This document shows, in pieces, positions 1 to 11,361 of a stretch of 64,000 nucleotides of DNA. Both the position numbers and the translations under genes were made by a program. The notes under the pieces are model-generated. The model did not search any database, was not told the origin of the DNA, and was given only the letters and a program-made list of their open reading frames with translations. The first letter of the stretch is position 1; each line of letters begins with the position of its first letter. The stretch is from Vicia villosa (lineage: Eukaryota > Streptophyta > Magnoliopsida > Fabales > Fabaceae), in NCBI RefSeq assembly GCF_029867415.1, contig NW_026705933.1:286869-350868 (forward strand). The letters are read 5' to 3'.

Positions 1-524
1 AGAGTATACTTCTTTCCCTTTATTAAAATCAAAAAATCAAATAAAAATGCAATGCGAAAACTAAATATGCAAACAAGGATAATTTTGACATTAAGAAAAT
101 AACAATGAATGAATTCGTTCAAATTATTATATTTGTCACGTGTTTTAAATATTATGCAAAATAAAAAAATAATATAAGTTACAAAAAATAAAAAAAAAAT
201 TTAGTCTGATTTATAAAAAGATTCAATGAACATTTGATTCTAAATAAGGAAACTATTTTTTTTTTTAAATTCCAATAATTGAATTTTACCAAAATCTAAA
301 GTAAAAATTAAAATAATAATAATATATAAAATTCGGATGAATTTCAATTTTAAAAAAGGAAATAATTTTTTTCTTTTGACTCTTATAAAATAAGTTGTTA
401 TTAGTAAGGAGTATTTTCAGCATGTTGTGCGACTGTATGTCATCCAACGGTCGTTTCTTTCATTTGCACAATTTCATTATAAAATTTCATATTCTCTTTC
501 AATTTCACTCTCGTTTCAGCTGCA

Positions 525-1020
525 ATGATGTTTCTTCCATCTAGTGTTGGTTTCTTCCCTTTTGATAAGAAAACTGATGGTTATTTCCTCTTAATCAAGA
601 ACAACCCAGAGGTTTAAGTGTTCAATGACGCCGACCTGATTATAGAGTTGGATCTATATTAGTATGAATCATTCGAAGTGCCTCTTGTTACATCCTTTTC
701 CTTGGAGAATTGAAGCATTTTCCCTGCTTTACTCCAAAGTTTAGGAAGAAATTATTGTTATGAACTACAACAATATTTTTGGATAAAAAAGTAAATGTTC
801 TAGACATTACTATCTGAGTTGGTAATATTTATTTTGGAAAGAAGTCCCCTTTTGTTTTCTATTTTGGAAATTTTGTTACTAAGGCTATAAAAACTAACTA
901 GGTTATGTATTAGTATGCCTTCGTTGACACTCCTCTAGTAAGGGATTTCGAGAAATTTACTCTTTTCTATGCTAATTACTTAATCAATGATTAGTAAATG
1001 TAATGATAACTACTAAAATT
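525..1020 (+). pseudogene. NAC-domain-like pseudogene, copy 1
   Basis: The first exon-like part starts with ATG at 525 and reads MMFLPSSVGFFPFDKKTDGY, which resembles NAC subdomain A (the LPPGFRFHPTDEELVxYYL region). A TAA at 615 ends that frame. Near 855-905 a second block reads VFYFGNFVTKAIKTN, then a stop, then VMY, another stop, and YAFVD. This matches NAC subdomain D (KTLVFYxGxxPxGxKTxWxMHEYRL). Several stops and frame changes show decay, and the last NAC exon is missing. NAC proteins are plant transcription factors, but this copy cannot encode one. The assignment rests on the motif pattern shared with the better-preserved copy at 47370-48075. Confidence 0.65.
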
Positions 1021-1205
1021 TCATTTTTAATAGCCTAAGTCTGGCCTATTTATTTATATAGACTTTTAAAAAAACTCAAGTCTTTTCTTTTTTATCAAAT
1101 ATACCTCGCCTGATTTAACTTTAAATAGGTTAGGCTATAAGCCCCTGTAGGTCGGTCTGCCCTATTCTTACCCCTAATTGTATATGATATACTTATAAAA
1201 GAATA

Positions 1206-1375
1206 TTTATTTGTATTCTTTTATTCATTACATTTATAATTTAAAAAATATTATGCATGTATATTGAGAAGACATTAAATAAAATAAAAATTTATTTGTA
1301 TTCTTTTATTCATTACATTTATAATTTAAAAAATATCAGGCACGTATGTTGAGAAGACATTAAATAAAATAAAAA
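1206..1375. repeat. Two tandem 85-bp repeats
   Basis: Two adjacent copies begin TTTATTTGTATTC at 1206 and 1291 and differ at only a few bases (for example TTATGCATG against TCAGGCACG). The same pair is present in duplication copy B near 21870-22040, so the tandem step came before the larger duplication. Confidence 0.85.
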
Positions 1376-1664
1376 TAAAAATATAGAAATTAAGTAGGAA
1401 AAGTATTTTTTTACTTAATAGCTATAAAAGTGAAGAAGCAAACAAATTAAAAAGAACAAAAATGGTTATAAAAAGGTAAAAATAAGAAAACCATTAAGGA
1501 ATATTTTAAGCATGTACATTTTATTTATTTAAAATCATTCAATAATATTATAAACATTGATTAAGAAAAAATAATTAATATATAGAAATAAAATCAAATA
1601 AATTAAGTAATAAGAACTTTTTTATTTAGTAACTATATATAAATGTGTAAAAACAACTAATCTA

Positions 1665-1778
<114 letters not shown>

Positions 1779-2827
1779 CTAAGGTAAAAAAATATTTTAA
1801 AAAACTTATAAAGAAAATTGAAATTTATAAAGAGTTATTGAAAATAATATAAATAATAAAAAAAATATATAAAGTGAATATTTTATGCAAAGATAGGTTT
1901 CAATTACTATTTTGTTTACTATTATATTATAAAATTATATTTTTAAGGTAATTTGACTAATATTTATTTGAAATGATAAAATTTATATAATTATATTTAA
2001 TGAGGTAATTTTTTTCTTCTAGAATTCAATAAAAAAAATACCTTAAATTATATAATAACAATTTTTAAATTAATATTTTTTTTCCTTTAAACCCATTAAA
2101 ATCATAATTTAACAAAACTACATTCAAATGGTATTAAAATGAATTATTTGATATATCTATGGCATATTCCTATATTATGCTGATAAATCATGCAAATGTA
2201 TTTAAAATTTATATTAAGAAAGAAATTGAGTAAAAGGAATAACAAAATTAATAACAGGCAAATATATATTTTTGATTTATTACTAATAAAATTAAAAAAA
2301 TTAAAGATTAATAAAATGAATTAAAATGATAAATTAAAAAATATATACTTTCAAGGAAAAGTTAAATTAAGGAAACTGTTATATATTTGTGTGCAGGTAC
2401 ATTGATATGTTTAATTACCATATATATATTTATTAATATATATTTAAAGGTATTTAACATGTATTATTTATTTGACTTCATATTCTTTGTTGGTCAATCA
2501 GCATCTGCACTATTATCCTTTGCCATGTGCTTATGGTAACAATTCCATTATAGTCGTTTTTTTTCCCAGGAGATTCATCAACTTTCTGACTCACTCATTT
2601 TGAAATATCATTATATCCTTCATTAATTTTTCTGTTCTGGTCTTTGATGGTACTAGATTTTCAATCATTAAATTTTTAAAGAGGCTTTATTTTAAGTTAT
2701 TTAAACGTCCCATTTTGAACTTTTTGAGTCTTTGAATCTTATTTCAAAGGGTTTTCTTATTTTTAACGTCTCATTTCAAATTCTCTGTGTCTTATTTCTT
2801 TATTTTAAAGTCTTTTTTTATTCAAAA

Positions 2828-3502
2828 ATGGATGCAAATCTTTTATTCGTTATCAATGAAAAATTTGTTGATTTCAATGATTTCGATCGTTTTGAACTAA
2901 GGAAAGCCGTTAACAAACAAAGGTTGAATGGTTACTTTCACATTTTATATGGTCCCATATACACTAATCTCGTTAAAGAGTTCTGGATGAATGCCTCAAT
3001 TGTGCCAGCGGGTCATGATGAAGTCATCCAGTCCTATGTCAACGGCTCTCATTTATTGATTACTCCATCACTGATTGCTATGACAATCAACTGTCAAGAG
3101 ATAGGTAATTGTGTCGAACATTATCAATTCAACAATGTCTACTCAACCCAACTTCGCCGAATTTATGCCAACCAAGATAAGCCCACCAGTCCTGCTTCTC
3201 TACGGCCTATTGCAAAATTTTGGTTTCAACTTCTACTGGAAAATCTCCGCCCAAGAGAGAAACAACTAGAAACGCTTACTTGGTATGACAAACATCTCTT
3301 GTACTTTCTCACCTACAACGTCAGAGTTAATCTTCCTCTTACCATTTTCAACTTCTTGAAGGAAATGATAAGCATTTCTCGGGAGGAAATGACTTTCCTC
3401 ATACCATATGGAAGAGTTCTTTCTGAAATTTTCTCTAAGTTAGGGATAGTTAGGAATAATGTTGAAGTTGAGTGGACTGAGAAGTTTGATTATGAGGAAT
3501 AG
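2828..3502 (+). CDS. Plant mobile-domain-like protein, 224 aa (copy A)
   Basis: An intact ORF starts at ATG 2828 in a good plant context (A at -3, G at +4). An upstream in-frame extension has no ATG. The protein begins MDANLLFVINEKFVDFNDFD. Mid-protein it has KEFWMNASIVPAGHDEVIQS and a YVNGSHLLITPSLIAMTI stretch. Near the C terminus it reads RVNLPLTIFNFLKEM and FLIPYGRVLSEIFSKLGI. This order (FW-N, then V-G-xxxxxxxLI, then NLP-xIFNxM, then PYGRLLTxIF) is what I know from the 'putative plant transposon protein' family, common near legume and other plant transposons. Its biochemical role is unknown. The copy at 23445-24119 encodes an identical protein. I see no introns, signal peptide or membrane segment. 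Confidence 0.6.
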   Translation: MDANLLFVINEKFVDFNDFDRFELRKAVNKQRLNGYFHILYGPIYTNLVKEFWMNASIVPAGHDEVIQSYVNGSHLLITPSLIAMTINCQEIGNCVEHYQFNNVYSTQLRRIYANQDKPTSPASLRPIAKFWFQLLLENLRPREKQLETLTWYDKHLLYFLTYNVRVNLPLTIFNFLKEMISISREEMTFLIPYGRVLSEIFSKLGIVRNNVEVEWTEKFDYEE

Positions 3503-3736
3503 TTTTCTCTGTTGTCTTTTTTTTATTATCAATGAAATATTTCCTTTTTCAATTATTGTCTATTCTTATTTATTGATAATTGTTATGTGTAAGTTTATTG
3601 AGTGCGCCTAAGAGGATGGTGACTTAAGACTTTGAAAAATTATCCATTTTTGAATACTTATGTTTATTTTTCTGGTTTTGTGCAAGAGTTTATACATATG
3701 TTTCTTTTTTTTCTGGTTTTTTATTTGTGATGAAAG

Positions 3737-4029
3737 TTCTAGGGTTTTTAAGTTTTTGAATGGAAGTTGAGTTTGAGGGATTGAAAAAGTGCATGAGTTT
3801 GATGGAGAGAAAAATAACTTTAGGGTTTAAAGATGAATTCATTTGGGGAAGAAGAGGGGTTTTAAGTCGGGGAAGAAGAACTTGTGTATAAAGATGGAAG
3901 AAGAATTAGAGTAAGACGTGGGTAAGAAGGCTGGAAGTGAGAGCTTGGGAATAGTGTTTCTAAAGTTAAGGAGTTCGTCGAGGGATCCACAGTGCGGAAA
4001 AAAATTGTGATTATTATTTTATTTTATTA
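3737..4029. other. Unassigned spacer between duplication I and a CACTA-like end
   Basis: A purine-rich stretch with many GAAGAAG and TTGAGG runs and no ORF I can support. It begins where similarity to duplication copy B ends. Confidence 0.4.
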
Positions 4030-4264
4030 AAACCCTTAAGATAGCGCTTTCTAAAAAATGATATTAAATGAATATGTCAATAATAGCACTTTCACATTAA
4101 ACTCTATTAAACTCCTTTTTAATAATTTTTAAAATTTTTGTTGACACCTTTAATAGTGCCCAAAAAATAAGGGCTATTATAAGTGTCTGTGTAATATTTT
4201 AAATAGCGGTTTATTAAAAAGCGCTATTAAATTAGTGCTATTATATGCTAAAATTGTAGTAGTG
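4030..4264 (+). mobile_element. CACTA-type transposon end (right end only)
   Basis: The segment ends in TAGTAGTG at 4257-4264, the inverse of a CACTACTA terminus. It contains repeated subterminal motifs built on TAGCGC or GCGCTATTAA (near 4040, 4205 and 4220), as expected of En/Spm (CACTA) elements. No matching CACTAC left end is visible upstream, so only one end survives. A sister set of motifs lies at 40908-41200. Confidence 0.55.
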
Positions 4265-4987
4265 GGAGGATTCAAGTTGGGTTTGGGATTCCAACAAATT
4301 GTTGGAAGGGGAGGAAGAATCGATCTCTTCATGCTGCAGTATATGACAGACTTACTGTAAGAGTCCATTGGTGCAGAAAGTCTAGGATGAGTACTATTAG
4401 TCTGTTAGGGAGGAGAAAGGCTTTAGTGTCAAGTCATGCGTGCTTGAAATAAGGAAAAGAGGGGAGGGGGATTAGAGCCTAGAGTGTCAAGGAATCTGAA
4501 TTTTGTGTGGGAATTGAAGGCTCCCTCAAAATTTAAATTTTTTTCCTAGGAGAGTTACTTTGGAAAGACTTCCGACCAAGAGACCAATTGAAGAAAAGAG
4601 GGATGTTGATAGAGGATAAGAACTGCTGTTGTCTTTTTTGTTTTAGAGCTATGGAGAAATCTACTCATTTGTTCGAGTCGTGCCTTGTAACAAGTAGGAT
4701 TTGGGATAAAGTAGGAGAGTGGATTAGGGATACGATTTCTTTGACAAACGTAGAGTTGAGTTCCTTTCTTTTCTTTCTATGATAAAGTTAAGATTTTAGA
4801 CGAAAGATTAATTATTAGGGTTATTTGGCTTGTGGTTGTTTGGACTATTTGGGTTATGAGGAACGTGATCTTGTTTAGCGGAAACATTTTCAACTTTGGT
4901 GAGTGTTTCAGTGCCATTGTGCTAACCTCTTAGAAGTGGTTTCGATCAGTTAATATTTCATCTGTGTCTTGTAATTTTTATTTTTGA
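4265..4987 (+). pseudogene. Older LINE, 3' part of ORF2 (zinc-binding RT domain)
   Basis: Broken frames read as the C-terminal part of a plant LINE ORF2. The clearest block is LKAPSKFKFF, followed by ERLPTKRPIEEKRGM and then a Cys-rich stretch CCCLFCFRAMEKSTHLFESC. This matches the reverse-transcriptase-associated zinc-binding domain (PSKVxxFxWR, RLPT, C-x2-C, HLFxxC). A later stretch reads IWLVVVWTIWVMRNVILFSG, typical of the ORF2 end. It contains stops and frameshifts. The element continues at 11256-11361 on the other side of a younger LINE. Confidence 0.75.
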
Positions 4988-5137
4988 CTAAAGTTCTGAT
5001 CTTCTTACGGGCGTAGGGTTCGCCTCCGGAGCATCAGGATACGATCCATTAACACCACAAATTGCGGGAGGCTTAACACAGGGCTATAATGAAGATCTGA
5101 TTTTCTTTGAGTTTTCACCTTTTCTGCATTCAACATC

Positions 5138-7456
5138 ATGGAAGGAGGCTGGACTATTGTTAAGAACAAGTCTAACAAGAAGTTAGGAGGAGTGACTTGG
5201 GACATCTTGAAAAAGGAAACAGGAGTGTCGAGGAGTTCGATTACTACAATCTTCATAACTGATTTCGGTGACAAATGGAATGCAAGGGATTTGTTCATGG
5301 AGTTCAAGGAATTGGGCAATATCGAGGAGATCGTGATTCCACCTAAGAGAGACTGGAGAGGACAAAGATTCGGATTTGTTAGATTCATCAATGTGAAGGA
5401 TGCAAAGAACCTGGAGATCAAGATGGATAATATTTGGTTAGAAGGATCAAAATTGACAGCAAACATTTCTAAGATTAAAAGGAAGGAAGGGACCATGGCA
5501 TACAGATCTGGTTTTAGCTTGAACATCGGCGATAAGCAGGGCAAAGATAGAGCAACAAACCTCAGAGAAGTGGTTAGAACAGAGAGAGGAATTGGGACTT
5601 CCAAATCCTTCGCGAAAGCTGTCACTGGGGTCAAAGAACAGAAACCTGCAAAGAGCATTGAAGCTTGTAAATCCCTCTACTACTCTTCAACAGAAGCCGA
5701 GAAATCAAGATACACTAAAGCTAAAGTAGGAGTCACCAAATGCCCAGGAACGGCGTACAGCATTGCACAAAGCCTCCTTGAAGAAGGTTTATTCATCATA
5801 ACAGCAACTGCGCTTGGACCTAACCTGTGCCTTTTGGAGGAGAACTCTGAAGGCGATCTGGAAACTCTATTAGAAGATGGAGGAGAATGGAAGTCTTTGT
5901 GGTTTGAAGAAGTCAGAGATTGGAGGAGATCGGACGCGGAGTGTGCGAGAGTGGCGTGGATCTCCATCTATGGCGTCCCCTGTTACGTAAGGAGCGAGAG
6001 TTTCATCGATTCCATCTTGGCGGACATTGGCAAAATCATTAACCCTCAACACATCAACCAGAAGGCTAATAGACTGGATGTGCTAAACCTAATGATTTTC
6101 ACAGAATCATTAGAGCCAATCAGAAATAGGGTTAAAGCTTGTGTAGATGGGATTTGGTTCAACCTACTTGTTATTGAAGATGTTTCTCTACACAAGGAGG
6201 AGGCGGAGACCTCGATTGGAAGTGCAAGCTCATCAATGGAAGAAGGGGATTCAGCTTCTTCGCAGGGTTCTCTTGAAAACGCCGATGATTCTCATCATGA
6301 TAGCTTCGACCTCAACATACATTCGGACCAGGATCTTGAACGGATGCCGCTTGTACGTTCCGGCAACAACCCAAAACAACCGTATCGGGAACATAAACGT
6401 CGCTCTACCAGTGATGGAGACAGGATGTCAGAAGCAATGAAAGGTGAAGGGGACAGGTCGATAAAGGCGATGGAACTATGTGCTATCATTGAATGCAAAG
6501 ACTCAAATGTGGTATTCAAAAACAGCTTTCCTGGAAACGTGACCACATCAGATCCTATTTCTATGAAATCATGTAGCAGGGCGTGTGAGTTTTCTGAAAT
6601 CCCTTTTTTGAGGAAGAAAGAGAACGAAGGGGTGGCTCAGGTGGGGCCAGCAGGTGTTTTTATTTTAAATAACTTATTTGAAAATAAAGAGGAGGATAAG
6701 GAGAGAGTGTCTTCTGGAGTGGGCCACACGGAAGTTCTAGGGGGAAAGGCCCACTGCTACTTTTCTGAAGAAGCCCAAGTCAACCTTTCTACCAGCAATG
6801 TACTACAAAAAACTTCTGATGTGGCAACGAAAGTGGGGCCAAGCAATAATTTAGAGGGACAACACCAAAACGTGGGTTTATGGAATGGGGACGTTAACGG
6901 TTTTAACAGTTATGGAAAACATGAATTAATCGCTTCACCCAACAATTTCAATTCTTCCTTCCCTACTCAGCCGAAGAGAGTGAACCACAAAATTAAGAAG
7001 AAAGGAATTTGTAGTAGGATAAATCATAAGCTCAGTTTTGATGAACAGTGTTTAAAGGTGAAAAACTCTAAAAAAACCAGGAAAAAGATGAGGGAGGTGC
7101 TGGACCTAGGGGAGAAGGTTTTGGAGTTCTATCATCCAGTCCAGAGTAGGTTACAGCAAGGGTCGGAAACATACCAGATACAGCCTTCTAACCAGAAGAA
7201 TCTCTTTGCCAAAAAGAATTATCTCTCAGGAGGTCTTCCTTTAACTTGTGAGTCTATCTCTAGTAATGATATTAGAAATTGTAACAGAAGAGGAATCAAT
7301 AATGCAGCGGAGGGGCTATGGAATTCAATGTCAAGGTTAGGGATCATCAGTACCTCTGACAACTTTGACCCGATTAAAAGACTGAACGATATGGAGCTGA
7401 GGGATCACAAAAGGGAGAAGGTATCAAAGGAGACTCAAAACAGAATAATCCCATGA
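5138..7456 (+). CDS. LINE ORF1, RNA-binding protein with RRM (772 aa)
   Basis: ATG at 5138 opens 772 codons. Residues 36-110 form an RNA-recognition motif: RNP2-like TIFITDF (37-43) and RNP1-like RGQRFGFVRF (74-83), with a helix DLFMEFKELGNIEEI between. A second conserved block near residues 200-260 reads SLLEEGLFIITATALG and is shared with the LINE fragment at 31264-31377. The C-terminal third is low in hydrophobic residues and rich in Lys and Ser, consistent with a nucleic-acid-binding tail. I see no CCHC zinc knuckle. By family knowledge ORF1 coats element RNA for retrotransposition. The stop TGA overlaps the ORF2 start in ATGA at 7453-7456. Confidence 0.88.
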   Translation: MEGGWTIVKNKSNKKLGGVTWDILKKETGVSRSSITTIFITDFGDKWNARDLFMEFKELGNIEEIVIPPKRDWRGQRFGFVRFINVKDAKNLEIKMDNIWLEGSKLTANISKIKRKEGTMAYRSGFSLNIGDKQGKDRATNLREVVRTERGIGTSKSFAKAVTGVKEQKPAKSIEACKSLYYSSTEAEKSRYTKAKVGVTKCPGTAYSIAQSLLEEGLFIITATALGPNLCLLEENSEGDLETLLEDGGEWKSLWFEEVRDWRRSDAECARVAWISIYGVPCYVRSESFIDSILADIGKIINPQHINQKANRLDVLNLMIFTESLEPIRNRVKACVDGIWFNLLVIEDVSLHKEEAETSIGSASSSMEEGDSASSQGSLENADDSHHDSFDLNIHSDQDLERMPLVRSGNNPKQPYREHKRRSTSDGDRMSEAMKGEGDRSIKAMELCAIIECKDSNVVFKNSFPGNVTTSDPISMKSCSRACEFSEIPFLRKKENEGVAQVGPAGVFILNNLFENKEEDKERVSSGVGHTEVLGGKAHCYFSEEAQVNLSTSNVLQKTSDVATKVGPSNNLEGQHQNVGLWNGDVNGFNSYGKHELIASPNNFNSSFPTQPKRVNHKIKKKGICSRINHKLSFDEQCLKVKNSKKTRKKMREVLDLGEKVLEFYHPVQSRLQQGSETYQIQPSNQKNLFAKKNYLSGGLPLTCESISSNDIRNCNRRGINNAAEGLWNSMSRLGIISTSDNFDPIKRLNDMELRDHKREKVSKETQNRIIP

Positions 7457-10400
7457 TAATTCTCTCTTACAATATTCGAGGCGGCGGGAATAGGGCAAAG
7501 AGGAAGAGAGTAGGTTATCTAATTCAAAAAGGTGATGTTGATATTTGTTTCATCCAAGAAACAAAACTCAGCGGAATAAGTTTAAATCTAGTCAAAGATA
7601 TGTGGGGAGATGTGGATGTAGAGTGGTCTTGCTTGGATGCTATTGGTGCTTCGGGAGGTATTCTCACCATGTGGAAAAAAGATTTCTTCTCTCTTATCTA
7701 TAGCTTTAGAGGAGAAGGATTTCTTGGGCTATGTGTGGAGAAGGAAGGTAAACTTATTTACTTTGTGAATGTTTACGCTTCGTGTGACAAAGTTATAAGA
7801 AGGAGAACTTGGAATAAAATTTATGATTTCAAGAACAATAATGCGGAAGGGTCTTGGTGCATTGGCGGAGATTTTAACTCGATTTCGTCTTTAGATGAAA
7901 GAATTGGAGTTTCTAACGGTGGTTATAGTAGGGAGATTAGATTCTTCAATGAGTTTATCGCGGAAATGGATTTGGTGGATCTTCCTACTATTGGTGGCAA
8001 ATTTACGTGGCTCAAAAGTAACGGGAAGACTATGAGTAGGATTGATAGATTTCTCCTTTCGGATAGTTTCATAGAAGAGTGGAAGGTGGAAGGGCAACAT
8101 ATAGGCGAGAGGGATATATCCGATCATGCTCCTATTTGGTTAAAAGATAGTAGGAAGGATTGGGGGCCAAAGCCGTTTAAGTTTAACAACTTGTGGTTCA
8201 AGCATGATGAGTTTGATAGCTTTGTAAAAGAGGAGTGGAGCAAAATGACTATTAAAGGGAGAGGAGATTATTGCTTGGTTGAAAAGTTGAAAACTCTTAA
8301 AAATCGGATCTCTTGGTGGAACAAAACGGTCTATGGTTGGATAGACCTCAAAATTGACAAAGATGGAAAAGAGTTGCACTTTTTAGATAACATGTTTGTT
8401 CATTTTGCAGGTAATGTTCCGGAAGAGTTGGTTAAGAAAAGGTTGAAAGTGGCGGAGGATTTTTGGGATAACTTAAACAAAAAAGAAGGGCTTCTTAGAA
8501 TCAAATCGAGACAACTTTGGCTTACCGAAGGGGATGATAACACACGCTTTTTCCATAATTCTCTAAAAGATAGAAGAAGAAGAAACTCCTTATGTTCCAT
8601 CAATTCTACGAGGGGAATTTTAGAAGAGGTTAAGGAGATAAAAGACCACATTTTCAAACACTTTGAAGGACTCTTTAAAGAAGAATCTTGCTTTAGACCG
8701 GTGCTACATGGTATTACTTTGAATTCTTTGTCGATTGAAGAATCAAAGGATCTTGAAAAACCTTTTTCCGAAGAAGAGGTCAAGGAGGCGATTTGGTCTT
8801 GTGACGGAAACAAAAGCCCGGGTCCGGATGGTTACACTTTGGAATTCTTTAAAAGGTTTTGGTTCCTTCTTAAAGATGATTTGATGAAATTATGCAATGA
8901 TTTCTTTTCTAGAGGTACGCTTGTCAAAGCCATAACATCTTCATTCCTTGCGCTTATCCCTAAAACAAAAAATCCCCAAGATTTGTTCGAGTATCGTCCT
9001 ATTTGCCTAGTGGGGAGTGTCTACAAGATCCTTGCGAAGATTTTGGCGGCTAGATTGAGAGGTGTAGTGGGAAATTTGGTTTCGCCTAATCAAACCGCTT
9101 TTGTTCCGGGAAGGAGTATAATGGATGGTGTGTTAATGGTTAATGAGATTCTTGATTGGGCAAAACGAAAGAAGAGGGGGTGCCTTTTACTCAAAGTGGA
9201 TTTCGAAAAGGCTTATGATTCCGTTTCTTGGAACTATCTTAGATGGATTATGGGAAGAATGGGGTTTGGGAAGAGATGGATGAAATGGATGGAATCTTGC
9301 ATCTTCACTAGTCACATGTCCGTTTTGGTGAACGGTAGTGCTACTAAGGAGTTTAGTGTCCAAAGAGGACTACGACAAGGCGATCCGATTTCTCCTTTTC
9401 TCTTTGTCATTGCCATGGAAGGTCTTAGTGCTCTCATGAAAAGGTCGGTGGAGGTGGGGGATATTAAACCTTTCAATTTCGGCGAAGAAGAATATGTGGA
9501 TATTCTACAATTTGCGGATGACACGGTAATCATAGGAGAACCTACAAGTGATAATCTCTGGAGTATGAAAGTTTTGCTGAGAGGCTTTGAACTTGTATCC
9601 GGATTGAAGATTAATTTCCATAAAAGTAACATTTTCGGTGTTCATATTGGTGAGTGGCTTTCCACCTCGGCTACTTTGTTCCTTGCTTGTAAAAGAGGGA
9701 CTTTTCCGTTCAAATTTCTTGGCATATGGGTCGGACAAGGTGCTAGCAAGAGGAGAGTTTGGATGGATGTGGTTTCTAATATCAAATCAAGATTATCAAC
9801 GTGGAAGGGTAGAAATATCTCCATCGGAGGAAGGGTGACTCTAATTAGATCGGTGCTAAACGCTATTCCAATCTACACTTTATCCTTCTTCAAAGCTCCG
9901 TGTAAAATCATTCAAGAAATTAGAGGCCTACTTAGTAATTTTTTGTGGAATGGGAATGTGAACAAAAGATGCATCCATTGGGTGAAGTGGGAGAATGTTT
10001 GTAAAACAAAGGAGAAAGGTGGGCTAGGCATTAGAGATATCGGCGAAATGAACAAATCTCTTCTTCTCAAATGGAAGTGGAGAATCTTGAAGGAGGACAA
10101 AGCCATTTGGAGTAAATTCCTACTCTTGAGATACAAAAATCCAAAATTAAAAGTGTTAGCTTCTTGTGTGGAAGTTCTAAATCGGGACGATTCTAGTTGG
10201 TGGAGAGACATTATTCTAAACGACTTTAAAGAGGAGGACTCCGTTGGAGGCTTCATTGATTGGGTCAATTGTGACTTCAAGCAAGGTAACACTATTCTTT
10301 TTTGGCATAGTTGTTGGTTGGGAGATCAACCACTTTGTGTTTCCTTCCCTTATTTGTTTGATCTTTCAAACAATAAACTTTGCAAAGTTAGCGATGTCAT

Positions 10401-11178
10401 CTCTTGGAGCAATGGTGCACATTCTTGAAATTTTGATGTTCTTTTTGATACCCTTCCCGCCGCGAATGGATTAGTTTCGGCTTTCGACATTCAATTGAGA
10501 GACTTAAAAGTGTTGTTGGATGGCATTGTTCCGAACATTCTTGAACATGATGATTTCCATTGGAATCTAAATCCTACCGGTGTGTTCTCGGTTGCTAGCG
10601 TTTCCCATTTAGTGTCCAATGCTAAAGACATAGCTTGGCCAATTAACACCATCAAATTGTTGGAAGTCATTTGGAAAGCCATCATCCCGAAAAAGGTTCA
10701 AATTTTTTCTTGGAGATTTTTCATCAATAGACTCCCTTTAAAGGATCTTTTGGCTAATAGAGGAGTTCCTAATCTCATTTCTCTTGATTGCTTATTTTGT
10801 TCTCACAACCCGGAAACTTTGGACCATCTTTTCTTTCAATGTCAAGTTACGAAAGCGGTGTGGGAAAGAATCTATGCTTGGTTGGGGAATGACTTCGAGT
10901 TGAACATGGAAGAGTTCAAAAGTTTTGGTTGCATTCAAGAAAAGGTGAGGAAAGCCAACACTAGAGTTATTCTAAACTCAATATGGATTGCTCTAATTTG
11001 GTGCATTTGGCTAATGAGGAATGCTATTGTTTTTGACAATGCTACTTTTAGTTTTGATGTCGTCATATCCAACATCTTGTTTCTTTCTTGGAGATGGTTA
11101 AGTAGTAGTAGCTCTTCTCCTAGAACTAATTTCTATGATTGGTACAAGTTACCTTTAATTTGCTTCAACTCTTTATAG
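7453..11178 (+). pseudogene. LINE ORF2, endonuclease/reverse transcriptase, one in-frame stop
   Basis: The frame opens with ATG at 7453 inside the ORF1 stop. The N terminus is an APE-type endonuclease: SYNIRG, FIQETK, IGGDFNSI, SRIDRFLLSD and SDHAPI carry the expected Asn, Glu, Asp and His residues. The RT domain follows, with PISLVGSVYK-type finger motif EYRPICLVGSVYKILAK, KVDFEKAYDSVSW, RGLRQGDPISPFLF and the catalytic QFADD (F687-ADD). A zinc-binding domain near 10680-10850 has PKKVQIFSWR, LFCSHNPETLDHLFFQC. A TGA at 10426-10428 interrupts the frame after codon 991. The same frame then continues to 11178, giving 1241 codons in all with no other stop. There is no RNase H domain. The break separates the RT from the zinc-binding domain, so activity from this copy is doubtful. 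Confidence 0.9.
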
Positions 11179-11255
11179 AGTTTTCGTTGTAAGGGTTGCA
11201 CCCCTAGTGCGATATCTTATATCATTGCTTATTGAAAAAAAAAATTTATTTTTGA

Positions 11256-11361
11256 AACATTTTACCTTTATCGTGTATAAAGACGTAACGTGCGGCCGGG
11301 GTCTATTTTATTCCCTTGTATCTTTATTGTGATTAACATTTCTACTTATTGAAAAAAAAAA
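11256..11361 (+). mobile_element. 3' end and A-tract of the older LINE
   Basis: Directly after the younger LINE's duplication, a second 3'-UTR-like stretch ends CTACTTATTG followed by ten A at about 11352-11361. Together with 4265-4987 it makes one older LINE split by the young insertion. Confidence 0.75.

Larger units (their letters stand above)
4988..11244 (+). mobile_element. Near-full-length L1-type LINE
   Basis: A 6.26-kb non-LTR retrotransposon. A 150-bp 5' leader is followed by ORF1, an overlapping ORF2, a short 3' UTR ending GCACCCCTAGTGCG and a TTATTG motif, and an A-tract of ten at 11235-11244. The 11-bp sequence TTTATTTTTGA is repeated exactly at 4977-4987 and 11245-11255. That is the target-site duplication and fixes both ends. 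The insertion lies in the 3' end of an older LINE. The perfect duplication, intact ORF1 and single stop in ORF2 suggest a recent insertion. Confidence 0.93.

Noticed and set aside
5005..5658. A 217-aa minus-strand frame over LINE ORF1
   Set aside because: The plus strand has a clear RRM-bearing ORF1 with matching element structure, so the minus frame is a shadow.
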